This document shows, one piece after another, positions 19,927 to 29,239 of a DNA stretch of 64,000 bases; within the stretch, counting starts at the first letter, position 1, and every line of letters starts with the position of its first letter. The stretch covers positions 1-64,000 of the forward strand of contig NZ_PPED02000003.1 of assembly GCF_002899825.2 (NCBI RefSeq), read 5' to 3'. The notes beneath the pieces are model-generated. The model was not told the DNA's origin. It saw only the letters and a program-made list of their open reading frames with translations, and searched no databases. Both the position numbers and the translations under genes were made by a program. This DNA comes from Chryseobacterium phosphatilyticum (lineage in GTDB: Bacteria > Bacteroidota > Bacteroidia > Flavobacteriales > Weeksellaceae).

Positions 19927-20119
19927 GCTGAGTGTTAACGCCCTTGCGAACGTATAGATCATTATAAATAAACTTGATCTTAGCAAACTTAGCATTTAAA
20001 TAATTTTCTTGTTGTATTAAAATTTTACATTCACGCCCTTGCTGAGTGTCAACACCTTTGCGAACGTATAAATTATTATAAGTACATGTTACTTAGCGAA
20101 CATAGCGTTTAAAATAATT
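19927..20119. repeat. Two imperfect direct repeats of about 79 bp
   Basis: Copies at 19927-20005 and 20041-20119 share GCTGAGTGT, AAC, TTGCGAACGTATA, ATTATAA and TTAGC-AAC-TAGC-TTTAAA blocks, at roughly 75 to 80 per cent identity by eye, with a 114-bp period. From memory, the phrases CTTAGCGAACATAGCG and CTTTGCGAACGTA are widespread intergenic repeats in Chryseobacterium. No ORF is present. They fill most of the gene-free gap 19773-20320. Confidence 0.65.
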
Positions 20120-20255
20120 CAACTTAAAAAATAAAAAATTTAAACCGTATGGGAAAGTTAAAAACATGTAACATACGTCAACAGGCTGGTTATACAACGG
20201 ATATAAAATGTGTTTATAATAATTTAACATATCGTTTCAGTTTAATTAAAAAAAT

Positions 20256-20302
20256 GTTAAAATTCCCTTAAACACCTACCTTTTAAAGTCAAAATACCTT
20301 TG
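20256..20302 (+). promoter_or_regulatory. Candidate Pho box and -7 box of the Oar-like TonB gene
   Basis: GTTAAAA at 20256 and CTTAAAC at 20267 are direct repeats with an 11-bp period, the spacing bound by PhoB-type regulators. The -7 box TACCTTTG lies at 20295-20302, 28 nt after the start of the second repeat, and no TTTG -33 element is present. The SusC promoter at 24725 shows the same design. Confidence 0.5.
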
Positions 20303-20320
20303 CACATCTAATTTGTGTAA

Positions 20321-23300
20321 ATGAGAAAAGTAAAGATTGTACTGGGATTATTGTTTTTAGGGCTTGGAACGATGGCGTATGCACAGACCACGCAGGCTTC
20401 TATTGTAGGGAAAGTAACCGGACTGGGTAGTACCGCTCAGGAAAAAGTGAAAGTGACCATCGTAAACGAATCCACAGGGTTCAGAACGGAAACGGAAACC
20501 AATTCAAAAGGAGAATATATCTTTAAAGAAATTCCTCTTGGTGGCCCTTATACCGTGATTGTGAACGACGACAAAAAAGAAGGCTACAGTGTGAACTTCG
20601 GAGACCAGGTTACAGTAAACATGGATCTTGGTGGAGAAAAGCATATTGAAGAAGTAAAGATCACAGGAAACCTGAAAAATAAAATCGGAAACCTTGGAGC
20701 TGCTACAGCCATTTCTGCAAAAAACATCAGTATGCTTCCGGTAAACGGAAGAAACTTTACGAATCTAACTGAATTGTCCCCTTTAAGCGGTAAGGGAGGA
20801 AACCTTTCGGGGCAGCTTGGCTCTTCAACCAACTTTACGATTGATGGGATGACCGCAAAAAATCCTACCTCAGCAGGGGCTACGACCAGCCGAAGTGGAG
20901 CTCCGTTCTCAATTTCTATTGAAGCCGTTCGTGAATTTAAAATTACGACCAACCAATATGATGTAACGCTGGGAAGAAGTGGAGGAGGAACGGTAAGTGC
21001 CGTTACCAAATCCGGAACCAATAAATTTTCCGGAAGCGCATGGGAGTATTTAAGAACAAACTGGCTGTCCAGCCCGTATGATATTAAAGGAACCAAAAGA
21101 CAAAATGATTTCTCAACCTCTCAGTTTGGATTTTCATTGGGAGGGCCTATCATCAAAAATAAATTGCACTTTTTCGTAGCATGGGATCATCAGCTTGATT
21201 CAAGACCATTGCTGATTGCAGATATCGGATCAAAAGAAGATGAACTAAGATTGAATACCACCACTCAGACCCTTAATAAATTTCTGGATGTGGCCAGGTC
21301 AAAATATGGAGTAGGAAATACGCCTCAGTTCGGAAGCTTTGATAAGGTAAGAAATTCTGATGCTGCTTTTTTACGTTTAGACTGGCAGATCAATGAAAAG
21401 CATTTATTAACATTAAGAAATAACTTCACCCACGATCTTAACAAAAACGGATTGGGTGATAATACCAGCATCAACTTCTTTGAGTCTTACGGAAATGATA
21501 AGAATCTTGACAACAGTTTATTACTGACGTTGAGGTCAAACCTTAAGCCTAATCTGACCAATGAGTTGAAAGCCCAGTATCTGTACACATTCCAGAACAG
21601 TTATCAGAATGATGAGCTCGGCGGGCCTGTACCGAGAGCTGTTGTAGAAAATATCCTGTCTCCGGGCGTAGGATCTACCAATATCCAGATCGGAGGTCAC
21701 CGTTTTGCGCAGGAAAGCTTTAGAAACAATGTATTCCAGATCGTAGATAACTTGTACTACAACACCGATAAAGTAAAATATACCTTCGGAGCAGATCTGA
21801 TGTATACCACTTCAAAATCGGTCTACGGAAGTGAAGTGAACGGAAGATTTTACTTCAGGGAAGATGGCAAAAATAACCCAAGCAATCTTTACAATTTTGA
21901 AAACCTTAAACCTTACAGATTCTACAGGGAAGTCCCTTTAGTTGATGATCCTTCCGTGAGATCCAATATCTGGAATATCGGTGTTTACGGACAATTTCAG
22001 ACAAAAATTGCAAAAGGTCTTGATGTAATGGCCGGCTTAAGATTGGATTATGGCGGTTATCCAAAGGCAGAATTTAACCAAAAGCTGTATGACGAAATGG
22101 GAATCAGAACGGATAACAAAATCAAGTCATTCGTGATCCAGCCCAGATTCCAGTTTGATTGGAATATTAACGAAGAGAATAAAGATTTCTTAAAGTTTGG
22201 AGCCGGAATATTCTCGTCTGATATCAATAATTATATGATCATCAATAACCTGGTATTTGACGGAAAACACCTTGCAACAGTAGATGTGACGGGCAATGAT
22301 GTTCCTGTTCCGGACTTCAATAGCTATAGAAATAATTACAGCACAGTTCCTACATTGGCTGATAAACAGATTCCAACCATTAACTACACAGGTGAAGATG
22401 CTAAAATACCAATCGTTTACAAAGCGAATATTTCCTACACCCACTTCTTCAATGAAAGATTCAGAGCAGGAATTGCAGCGTATATGGCACTGGGAAGAAA
22501 CAATTACTATTACTATGACAGAAATATGAAGGCTAATCCAAATTTCACTCTAGGAAATGAGGGAGACAGGGGAGTATTTGTTCCGGCTGAATCGATAACA
22601 AGTGATGGTAAAGTAGACTGGAAAAAAGGAAGAATCAATAACAATTTCGGGAGAGTACTGGAGCTTGTAAGTGACGGTAAAGTAAATCAGTTCTCCTTTG
22701 TGATTGACACGAGCTACCGTTACTGGAAAGACGGGGAAATCACGGCAAGTTATACATGGTCCGATATTAAAGATAATACTTCTTACAATGGGAACGTAGC
22801 CAATTCAGCCACACTGTCTACCATGATTCAGAGTGATCCGAGAGATTTAAGAATGACCTATTCTGACAATCAGTTCCGTAATAAAGTAGTAATCTACGGT
22901 AACTCACCTACGATCGCAGGATTTACACTGGGAATAAGATATTCAGGGATAGGAGGAACCCGTTTCTCAATGACTTCAGGGGGAAATGTCAACGGAGATT
23001 TCGTAGATTCCAACGACCTGGCGTATATCTTCCCGAATATTGCACAATCTATTTTGGATGATCCGCAAGTAGGAAAAGCGTTGAAAGATTACGTAAACGA
23101 ATACAATGGTAAAATAGCAGAACGTAACGGAGGTAAAAACGGCTTTTTTGGAGTGTGGGATGTGAGAATTGCAAAAAAGATTAAGTTTGATAAAATCGGT
23201 GCATTTGAACTTTCTGTAGATATATTCAACGTAGCCAACCTGTTGAACAAAAACTGGGGCGTTAACGAATCCTATGGAAACACTGCTTTGTATAGAATAA

Positions 23301-23419
23301 AGGGATTTAATCAGGCAACCAAACAGTTTGAATATGATAAAAATATCAGTGGTAATGGTTTAGTCCCTCTTACAGGGAATCCTTACCAGATCCAAATTGG
23401 AGCAAAATACAGTTTTTAA
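20321..23419 (+). CDS. Oar-like TonB-dependent outer-membrane receptor
   Basis: A 1032-residue outer-membrane transporter. It has a signal peptide ending TMAYAQ and a carboxypeptidase-regulatory-like domain (about 25-105: IVGKVTG, TETNSKGEYIFKEIPLG). The plug domain contains VNGRNFTNLTELSP and FTIDGMTAKN, and the large beta-barrel ends in GAKYSF. It resembles the Oar family rather than the SusC family. It probably imports a phosphate-containing or other scarce nutrient using TonB energy. Support for phosphate comes from the downstream phosphodiesterase and the candidate Pho box in its promoter; the ligand itself cannot be read from sequence. Confidence 0.85.
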   Translation: MRKVKIVLGLLFLGLGTMAYAQTTQASIVGKVTGLGSTAQEKVKVTIVNESTGFRTETETNSKGEYIFKEIPLGGPYTVIVNDDKKEGYSVNFGDQVTVNMDLGGEKHIEEVKITGNLKNKIGNLGAATAISAKNISMLPVNGRNFTNLTELSPLSGKGGNLSGQLGSSTNFTIDGMTAKNPTSAGATTSRSGAPFSISIEAVREFKITTNQYDVTLGRSGGGTVSAVTKSGTNKFSGSAWEYLRTNWLSSPYDIKGTKRQNDFSTSQFGFSLGGPIIKNKLHFFVAWDHQLDSRPLLIADIGSKEDELRLNTTTQTLNKFLDVARSKYGVGNTPQFGSFDKVRNSDAAFLRLDWQINEKHLLTLRNNFTHDLNKNGLGDNTSINFFESYGNDKNLDNSLLLTLRSNLKPNLTNELKAQYLYTFQNSYQNDELGGPVPRAVVENILSPGVGSTNIQIGGHRFAQESFRNNVFQIVDNLYYNTDKVKYTFGADLMYTTSKSVYGSEVNGRFYFREDGKNNPSNLYNFENLKPYRFYREVPLVDDPSVRSNIWNIGVYGQFQTKIAKGLDVMAGLRLDYGGYPKAEFNQKLYDEMGIRTDNKIKSFVIQPRFQFDWNINEENKDFLKFGAGIFSSDINNYMIINNLVFDGKHLATVDVTGNDVPVPDFNSYRNNYSTVPTLADKQIPTINYTGEDAKIPIVYKANISYTHFFNERFRAGIAAYMALGRNNYYYYDRNMKANPNFTLGNEGDRGVFVPAESITSDGKVDWKKGRINNNFGRVLELVSDGKVNQFSFVIDTSYRYWKDGEITASYTWSDIKDNTSYNGNVANSATLSTMIQSDPRDLRMTYSDNQFRNKVVIYGNSPTIAGFTLGIRYSGIGGTRFSMTSGGNVNGDFVDSNDLAYIFPNIAQSILDDPQVGKALKDYVNEYNGKIAERNGGKNGFFGVWDVRIAKKIKFDKIGAFELSVDIFNVANLLNKNWGVNESYGNTALYRIKGFNQATKQFEYDKNISGNGLVPLTGNPYQIQIGAKYSF

Positions 23420-23430
23420 CCAATTACAAT

Positions 23431-23473
23431 GCCCTACAAAAGCAGGAATCTTCCTTTTTGTGGGGTATTTTTT
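23431..23473 (+). terminator. Terminator after the Oar-like receptor gene
   Basis: CCCTACAAAAG pairs with CTTTTTGTGGGG with some G:T wobbles, then TATTTTTTAT. It lies just after the stop at 23419. Confidence 0.75.
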
Positions 23474-23556
23474 ATAATAAGTCTTAATGGCTATCGTTAT
23501 AATACCTACCTTTATCAATAAGTTTTCGGACTTTTTTTAATTATCTAAATTATATT

Positions 23557-24303
23557 ATGAAAAATTTTATCTTAGGGTTAGCAGTTTTAAGTACAGGATT
23601 AATGAAAGCACAAACCCAGATTATTGCCCATAGAGGATATTTCCAGGCTCAGCCTCCGACAACAGAAAACTCACTTAAATCTTTAGAAAATGCTCAGAAA
23701 CTTAAAATTTACGGATCTGAGTTTGATGTGAGAATGACTAAAGACGGAATACTGGTAATCAACCATGATGAACATCACGGTAAAATGGAAATTTCCGAAA
23801 CATCTTTCAAAGAATTAGAAGCTCAGAAATTATCAAATGGCGAGAAATTTCCAACATTAAAGGATTATTTAAAACAAGGAAAGAAAGACGCTTCCCTGAA
23901 GCTGATTGTTGAAATAAAACCGGCAAAAACTCCTGAACTGGAAAATGAGCTCACTCAGAAAACAATCAAAACCATTAAAGATATGAAACTGGAGTCTCAG
24001 ACTGAGTTTATTTCTTTTAGTTTAAATATCTGTAAAGAAATCAAAAAAATAGCCCCAGCTTCTAAAGTTCAGTATCTGAACGGAGAGTTATCTCCTGAAC
24101 AGATCAAAAAAGAAGGATTAGACGGAATGGATTATCATTACAGTGTTTTTCAGAAAAATCCAACATGGATTGCTGATGCTAAAACATTAGGACTGATTAC
24201 CAACTCCTGGACGGTAAATGATGTTGCAGTATATGATGAGTTAAAAAAACAGGGAATTGGATTTATCACAACCAATATTCCGGATCAGCTGAAAAACAAA
24301 TAA
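23557..24303 (+). CDS. Glycerophosphodiester phosphodiesterase, secreted
   Basis: A 248-residue GDPD enzyme with signal peptide MKNFILGLAVLSTGLMKAQ, so it acts in the periplasm or outside. The signature AHRG lies at 24-27, followed by the metal ligands in ENS and EFDVRMTKDG and the catalytic HDE. The enzyme splits glycerophosphodiesters into glycerol 3-phosphate and an alcohol. It sits between two TonB receptor loci and a phosphoesterase, consistent with phosphate scavenging from phospholipid headgroups. It is separated from the receptor upstream by a terminator, and a weak box TACCTTTA near 23507 may serve as its promoter. Confidence 0.88.
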   Translation: MKNFILGLAVLSTGLMKAQTQIIAHRGYFQAQPPTTENSLKSLENAQKLKIYGSEFDVRMTKDGILVINHDEHHGKMEISETSFKELEAQKLSNGEKFPTLKDYLKQGKKDASLKLIVEIKPAKTPELENELTQKTIKTIKDMKLESQTEFISFSLNICKEIKKIAPASKVQYLNGELSPEQIKKEGLDGMDYHYSVFQKNPTWIADAKTLGLITNSWTVNDVAVYDELKKQGIGFITTNIPDQLKNK

Positions 24304-24355
24304 CCCAAATCTTGCCTGGATTATCACAAATATCTCATTCAAAAGACTAGACATT

Positions 24356-24396
24356 CCCCGCCTCCGGAGGGGTGTCAAATCAAAGATTTGACGGGG
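24356..24396. repeat. Three-way-junction repeat CCCCGCCTCCGGAGGGG...GACGGGG
   Basis: Outer arms CCCC (24356-24359) and GGGG (24393-24396) enclose two hairpins: CCTCCGGAGG (24361-24370) and GTCAAATC/GATTTGAC (24374-24381 with 24385-24392). The result is a clover-like fold. Similar CCCCGCCTCCGGAGGGGTG elements recur in Chryseobacterium genomes (recalled). Possibly a REP-type element. Confidence 0.55.
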
Positions 24397-24430
24397 TGGT
24401 TAATCTCCCCAAAAAATATAAGTAACATCC

Positions 24431-24468
24431 GCAATCTGCTTCTATAAGGAGCAGATTGCTTTTTTTTA
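24431..24468 (+). terminator. Terminator after the GDPD gene
   Basis: GCAATCTGCT (24431-24440) pairs with AGCAGATTGC (24450-24459), followed by nine T. The remainder of the gap 24470-24720 shows no gene. Confidence 0.85.
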
Positions 24469-24724
24469 TCTAAATATGCTTCTACAACAGTATTTTCTTT
24501 TGATGATAGATGTTTTTGTAATGATAAACTGGGTTTAAATCATTGTATTTCAGGAATTTGTGTTTTTATTGTGGTATTATCCCAAGAGAAGACAATAAAG
24601 ATACATAAATAAGCCCTGAAAATGGTATTAAAACTCCTTAATTCCTTAAATGGCTATCAATCAGTGTTGTGTCTGATCTTGTTAAGGAAAAATTAACAAA
24701 TCATTCAATAAACATTTAAAAAAT

Positions 24725-24770
24725 GTTAAAACCGTGTTAAAATCGTACTCATAATGTCGTTTTAATTTTG
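24725..24770 (+). promoter_or_regulatory. Candidate Pho box and -7 box of the SusC operon
   Basis: GTTAAAA at 24725 and GTTAAAA at 24736 repeat with an 11-bp period; the -7 box TAATTTTG lies at 24763-24770, 27 nt after the second repeat. The block AAAAAATGTTAAAA is shared with the promoter at 20256. A TTTG -33 element is absent, as expected for an activator-dependent promoter. Confidence 0.5.
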
Positions 24771-24786
24771 CGCAAACAAAAAGGAT

Positions 24787-27759
24787 ATGCATAAAGAGAC
24801 ACAAAAGCTACTGGTTTTGTCGTTGTTAGGATTAATCAGCGTCAACCTGGCAGCTCAACAGAAAGCTAAAAAAGACACTATTAAAGGACTTGACGAAGTA
24901 GTGGTAACTGCTTTGGGAATCAAAAGGCATGACAAGTCTTTGGGATATTCAACCCAGACCATCAATTCAGATGAAATTTTACAAACTCAGAACAATAACT
25001 GGGCACAATCTCTGGAAGGTAAAGTAGCAGGCTTAAAAATTCAGACTGCCGGAGCAGGACCTCTGGGAACAAGCCGTATTACGCTTCGTGGTGATATTTC
25101 GATGAATATGGGAAATAATGGTGCACTTATTGTTGTGGACGGCGTTCCTTTGAGTGATAAAAGAACCGGAACCGGAACAAGTGCCTATGGAGCAGGTTCT
25201 GGAGGAGATTTACCGATTGATTATGGAGATAGTTTCAATAGTATTAATCCTGATGATATTGAATCAGTCTCTATCCTTAAAGGGCCTTCTGCATCTGCAT
25301 TATATGGTTCCAGAGGTTCCAGGGGAGCTATCATGATCACGACAAAGTCAGGGAAAACCAGAAAAGGGAAAATTCAGGTGACTTTAAACTCTTACTCAAG
25401 CTATGATACGGTATTAAAGTGGCCGGATTATCAATATGAATATGGGCAGGGAACTCAGCAGAAAGATAAAAACGGAAATTATTATTATTCCTACGGAGCC
25501 TCACCTGATGGGATAAATACAGGCTCTACCAGTAGCGCTTTCGGACCGAAGTTTGACGGTCAGTACTATTTCCAGTATGATCCTACCGTAGAAGGGCAAA
25601 GTAAAGAAAGACAACTTTGGAAACCTTATAAAAATAATATCAAAGACTTCTGGCAAACAGGAGCTACCTATTCAAACAGTATATCAATAGCTCATTCTAA
25701 TGAAACTACAGCATTCAGAACCTCTGTTTCTTATTTGAAAAATGAGTGGATGATGCCGAATACGGGCTTTGACAGATTCAATGGGGCAATATCTTTAGAC
25801 CATAAACTGAGCAACAAAGTAAAAATTGGGACTAAAGTTAATTTTAGTCAGACAACAAGTGATAATCTGCCTGCAACAGGATATAATAACCAGTCGATTT
25901 CATATTTCATGATCTTCCAGAATCCGAATGTGAGCCTTGATTGGTATAAACCTATCTGGAGAAAAGGCCAGGAACAGGTAGATCAGGTACATCCTTTCAG
26001 TTCCTATATCGATAACCCTTACCTGATTGCTTATGAAAACCTGAATGCAACCAATAAAAAAATCCTTACCGGAAATATTAATGTCAGCTACCAGTTTGCA
26101 AAAAACCTGGATGTCGCTTTCAAATCCGGAATGGAATGGAGCAACGAAATGCGTACCCAAAGAAGACCATGGAGTTCTGCTAATTACCTGAAAGGATATT
26201 ACAGGGAACAGTACATCAGGTATATGGATCTAAATAATGATATTTTATTGACCTATAAAAATAAATTCGGAGATTTTGGGGTTACAGCTTCCGCCGGAGG
26301 AAGTATAAGATACTATGAATCTACCATGAGTGATTACAGAGCTATTGGACTTAATAAAGCCGGATTGTATCAGCTTTCGAATGCAACATCTTTAGACAAC
26401 AGACTTCCGAAGCCCAATGACAATCAGGTGAACAGTGCCTATGCACTGGCTAACTTCAGTTATAAGGATATGGTTTTCCTGGATGTAACAGCCAGAAATG
26501 ACTGGAGCAGTACTTTGCCACGTCACAACAGATCTTATTTTTACCCTTCTGTGTCATCATCGTTTGTTTTGTCCGATATCTTTAAGCTGAAATCAGATCA
26601 GTTCAATTTCTGGAAACTGAGGTTATCGTGGTCCAAGGTAGGAAATGATACCTACAATTATATGCTGGATAAATATTATGAAAATAGTACATTCTCAGGA
26701 TCAGTAGAATCTCCGTTATTATATCCGAACCCCAACCTTAAACCGGAGATGATTACCAATATTGAAGGAGGGATGGATTTTACCATTTTAAAAAATAGAT
26801 TAACCTTCAACTTTACAGCGTATCAGATCAACTCAAAAAATCAGTCCATTGTCATTCCTGTTTTATATGAAACAGGCTACAACAAAAGAATTATCAACTC
26901 AGGAGAATTAAGAAACCAGGGAATTGAATTGGTATTGAATGCTTATCCGATCAAGAATAAAGACTTCTCATGGAATGTTAATGCCAACTGGTCTATGAAT
27001 AGAAATAAAATTCTTTCTCTTCCGGATGAATTCCAGGGACAGCCCTATACGATGGCAAGTGTTGGTGGAGTTGTTTACTATAATGCGGTAGTAGGCGGTT
27101 CCCTTGGAGATATGTACGGATATGGGTTGATGTATTCTCCGGATGGGCAGGTGATCTACGGAGCAGATGGATTAACAGCAAAACCGACAGAAATGAAAAA
27201 GATCGGAAATGCATATCCAAAATGGAGAGCAGGACTTCAGAATGAATTTAAATATAAAAACTTTACAGTAAGTTTCTCATTTGATGGTCAGTACAAAGGA
27301 ATGGCCTATTCACAATCGCATCATAAAATGTCTGAACAGGGGAAACTTACTCATACTCTTGTAGGGAGAGATAATCCAGGAGGTTTGATTGTAGGACAAG
27401 GGGTGGTGCAGAATGCTGACGGAACTTTCTCTCCAAATACAAAAGGAATTCCTGTTGCTACCTACTATGGAGATTATTACAGAAGAGCCAATGTAGAAAC
27501 CAATTCATTTGACACTTCTTTCATTAAGCTGAGAGATGCCAGAATCTCTTATTCTTTCCCAAAATCAGTGACTGAATCCTTAAAAATGACTGACATCACA
27601 TTGGCTTTATTCGGAAGAAATCTTTGGATGTGGACCAGGTTTCCATTATTTGATCCCGAAGCGGCTACCCTTGATGATTCTACCATTACTCCCGGTGTGG
27701 AAATAGGGCAATTACCTACGGCCAGAACAGTGGGAATACAGTTAAATGTTAAATTTTAA
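24787..27759 (+). CDS. SusC/RagA-family TonB-linked outer-membrane transporter
   Basis: A 990-residue outer-membrane porin of SusC type. After the signal peptide (ending SVNLAAQ) it goes almost directly into the TonB-box-like LDEVVVTALGIKRHDKSLG and the plug domain (RITLRGDISM, ALIVVDGVPLSDKR, GSRGSRGAIMITTKSGK), then a long barrel ending GIQLNVKF. The N-terminal carboxypeptidase-like domain common in SusC proteins is missing, which makes it short. It pairs with the SusD lipoprotein that follows. The likely cargo is a phosphorylated compound, inferred from the phosphoesterase downstream and the promoter motif. Confidence 0.9.
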   Translation: MHKETQKLLVLSLLGLISVNLAAQQKAKKDTIKGLDEVVVTALGIKRHDKSLGYSTQTINSDEILQTQNNNWAQSLEGKVAGLKIQTAGAGPLGTSRITLRGDISMNMGNNGALIVVDGVPLSDKRTGTGTSAYGAGSGGDLPIDYGDSFNSINPDDIESVSILKGPSASALYGSRGSRGAIMITTKSGKTRKGKIQVTLNSYSSYDTVLKWPDYQYEYGQGTQQKDKNGNYYYSYGASPDGINTGSTSSAFGPKFDGQYYFQYDPTVEGQSKERQLWKPYKNNIKDFWQTGATYSNSISIAHSNETTAFRTSVSYLKNEWMMPNTGFDRFNGAISLDHKLSNKVKIGTKVNFSQTTSDNLPATGYNNQSISYFMIFQNPNVSLDWYKPIWRKGQEQVDQVHPFSSYIDNPYLIAYENLNATNKKILTGNINVSYQFAKNLDVAFKSGMEWSNEMRTQRRPWSSANYLKGYYREQYIRYMDLNNDILLTYKNKFGDFGVTASAGGSIRYYESTMSDYRAIGLNKAGLYQLSNATSLDNRLPKPNDNQVNSAYALANFSYKDMVFLDVTARNDWSSTLPRHNRSYFYPSVSSSFVLSDIFKLKSDQFNFWKLRLSWSKVGNDTYNYMLDKYYENSTFSGSVESPLLYPNPNLKPEMITNIEGGMDFTILKNRLTFNFTAYQINSKNQSIVIPVLYETGYNKRIINSGELRNQGIELVLNAYPIKNKDFSWNVNANWSMNRNKILSLPDEFQGQPYTMASVGGVVYYNAVVGGSLGDMYGYGLMYSPDGQVIYGADGLTAKPTEMKKIGNAYPKWRAGLQNEFKYKNFTVSFSFDGQYKGMAYSQSHHKMSEQGKLTHTLVGRDNPGGLIVGQGVVQNADGTFSPNTKGIPVATYYGDYYRRANVETNSFDTSFIKLRDARISYSFPKSVTESLKMTDITLALFGRNLWMWTRFPLFDPEAATLDDSTITPGVEIGQLPTARTVGIQLNVKF

Positions 27760-27769
27760 AATCAGAAAA

Positions 27770-29215
27770 ATGAAAAAGCTAATCTATATTTGTTCATTTC
27801 TTGCTCTTGTAAGTAGCACTGTATCGTGTGACAGGAGTCTTGAAGAAATCAATAAAGATACAAGTAGAATTAATGAGCCGGTGGCCAGTTCCTTATTAGT
27901 TCCGATTCAATATAACATGGCTTCGGTAGGGTACAACAGAGCCAATGACTTTACTTTCGATATCATGCAGGTTTCTTTGGATTTTCCCAACGAAGGAAAC
28001 TCTCTGAGCCGTTATTATATCACAGAAAATACCGGAGCCGGATTCTGGAATAATTCCTACAGATGGTTGAAACAGGTTGATGATCTTAAAAAAGCAGCAA
28101 TTTCCGAAGGGGATAAAAATTATCAGGCGATTTCAATGGTTTTAAATGCCTGGATTTATTCTAATCTTACCGATACATACGGAGATATTCCGTTTTCTCA
28201 GGCATCACAATTGGATAATGGTATTCTGCAACCGAAATTTGATAAACAAAAAGATATTTACGTAAGTCTGTTAGATGATTTGAAAGCAGCCAATACTCTT
28301 TTTGTTACCAATAAAACTCTGGTTGGTGGAGATTTGTTTTATAAAGCGGATACCGACGTCAATGGAATTGTCAATTGGAAAAAATTCTGTAATTCTCTTT
28401 CTTTAAGACTTCTGACAAGAATTTTAAGCAGAGATGGAGAAGTTAACGTAAAAGAAAGAATTCAGGAAATTGCCAACAATCCAACTGTATATCCTATTTT
28501 CCAAAGTAATGCGGATGCAGCCAAACTGGATATTTCAGGAGTTTCACCATTAATGCCTCCTATTGCCAGACCACAGGATTTTACCACAGGAAGGGCCGCA
28601 TCTGATTTCTTTTTACAAGCTTTAAAAGCGAATAATGACCCGCGTATCCCTCTGTTTTTTACTCAGGCAAAAGATCTTAATAACGCAAATATAGGATATG
28701 TAGGAGCACCCTCAGGATATCCTTTTGGAAGTGTTTTTAATTATCAGCCATCCAATCTAAACCAAAACCTGGCAAAAGCACCTCTGAAGATTTTTGTATA
28801 TCCTTATGCTGAACTTCAGTTTACTTTGGCAGAATTAGCGCTTAATGGAATTATTACCGGAAGTGCAAAGACATTCTATGAAAACGGAGTGAAAGCATCT
28901 ATTGAACAATGGGGGGTGACAGTGCCTGCCAATTACTTTGATAATCCTAAGGTAGCTTATGAGTCTGATATTAAAAAAATCATGCTTCAGAAATACATTG
29001 CTCTTTTCTTCGTAGATCAACAGCAATGGTTTGAAAAGCGAAGAACAGGTTTTCCGGTTCTTCCGAACAATGGTGGCCTGTTGAATAATGGTGATCTTCC
29101 TCAAAGATTAATGTATCCTCCAAACCCTAAAGTATTAAATACAACGAATTATCAGGCTGCTGTTCAGCAAATGGGTGGAGATAATATTAACGTGAAAATG
29201 TGGTGGAATAAATAA
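27770..29215 (+). CDS. SusD/RagB-family nutrient-binding outer-membrane lipoprotein
   Basis: A 481-residue SusD-like surface lipoprotein. Start at 27770 (MKKLIYICSFLALVSSTVSC) gives a clean lipoprotein signal with lipidated Cys20; an in-frame upstream ATG at 27746 overlaps the susC end and is less likely. Helical TPR-like repeats follow (e.g. NAWIYSNLTDTYGDIPFSQA), typical of the SusD-like_2 group. It forms a lid over the SusC barrel and hands over the ligand. The gene begins 10 nt after susC and is cotranscribed with the phosphoesterase. Confidence 0.9.
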   Translation: MKKLIYICSFLALVSSTVSCDRSLEEINKDTSRINEPVASSLLVPIQYNMASVGYNRANDFTFDIMQVSLDFPNEGNSLSRYYITENTGAGFWNNSYRWLKQVDDLKKAAISEGDKNYQAISMVLNAWIYSNLTDTYGDIPFSQASQLDNGILQPKFDKQKDIYVSLLDDLKAANTLFVTNKTLVGGDLFYKADTDVNGIVNWKKFCNSLSLRLLTRILSRDGEVNVKERIQEIANNPTVYPIFQSNADAAKLDISGVSPLMPPIARPQDFTTGRAASDFFLQALKANNDPRIPLFFTQAKDLNNANIGYVGAPSGYPFGSVFNYQPSNLNQNLAKAPLKIFVYPYAELQFTLAELALNGIITGSAKTFYENGVKASIEQWGVTVPANYFDNPKVAYESDIKKIMLQKYIALFFVDQQQWFEKRRTGFPVLPNNGGLLNNGDLPQRLMYPPNPKVLNTTNYQAAVQQMGGDNINVKMWWNK

Positions 29216-29239
29216 TTATAACGAATAAAAAATAAAGAA

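Noticed and set aside
19927..20119. Direct repeats considered as a CRISPR array
   Set aside because: Only two long, diverged copies; no short identical repeats, regular spacers or cas genes anywhere in the window.
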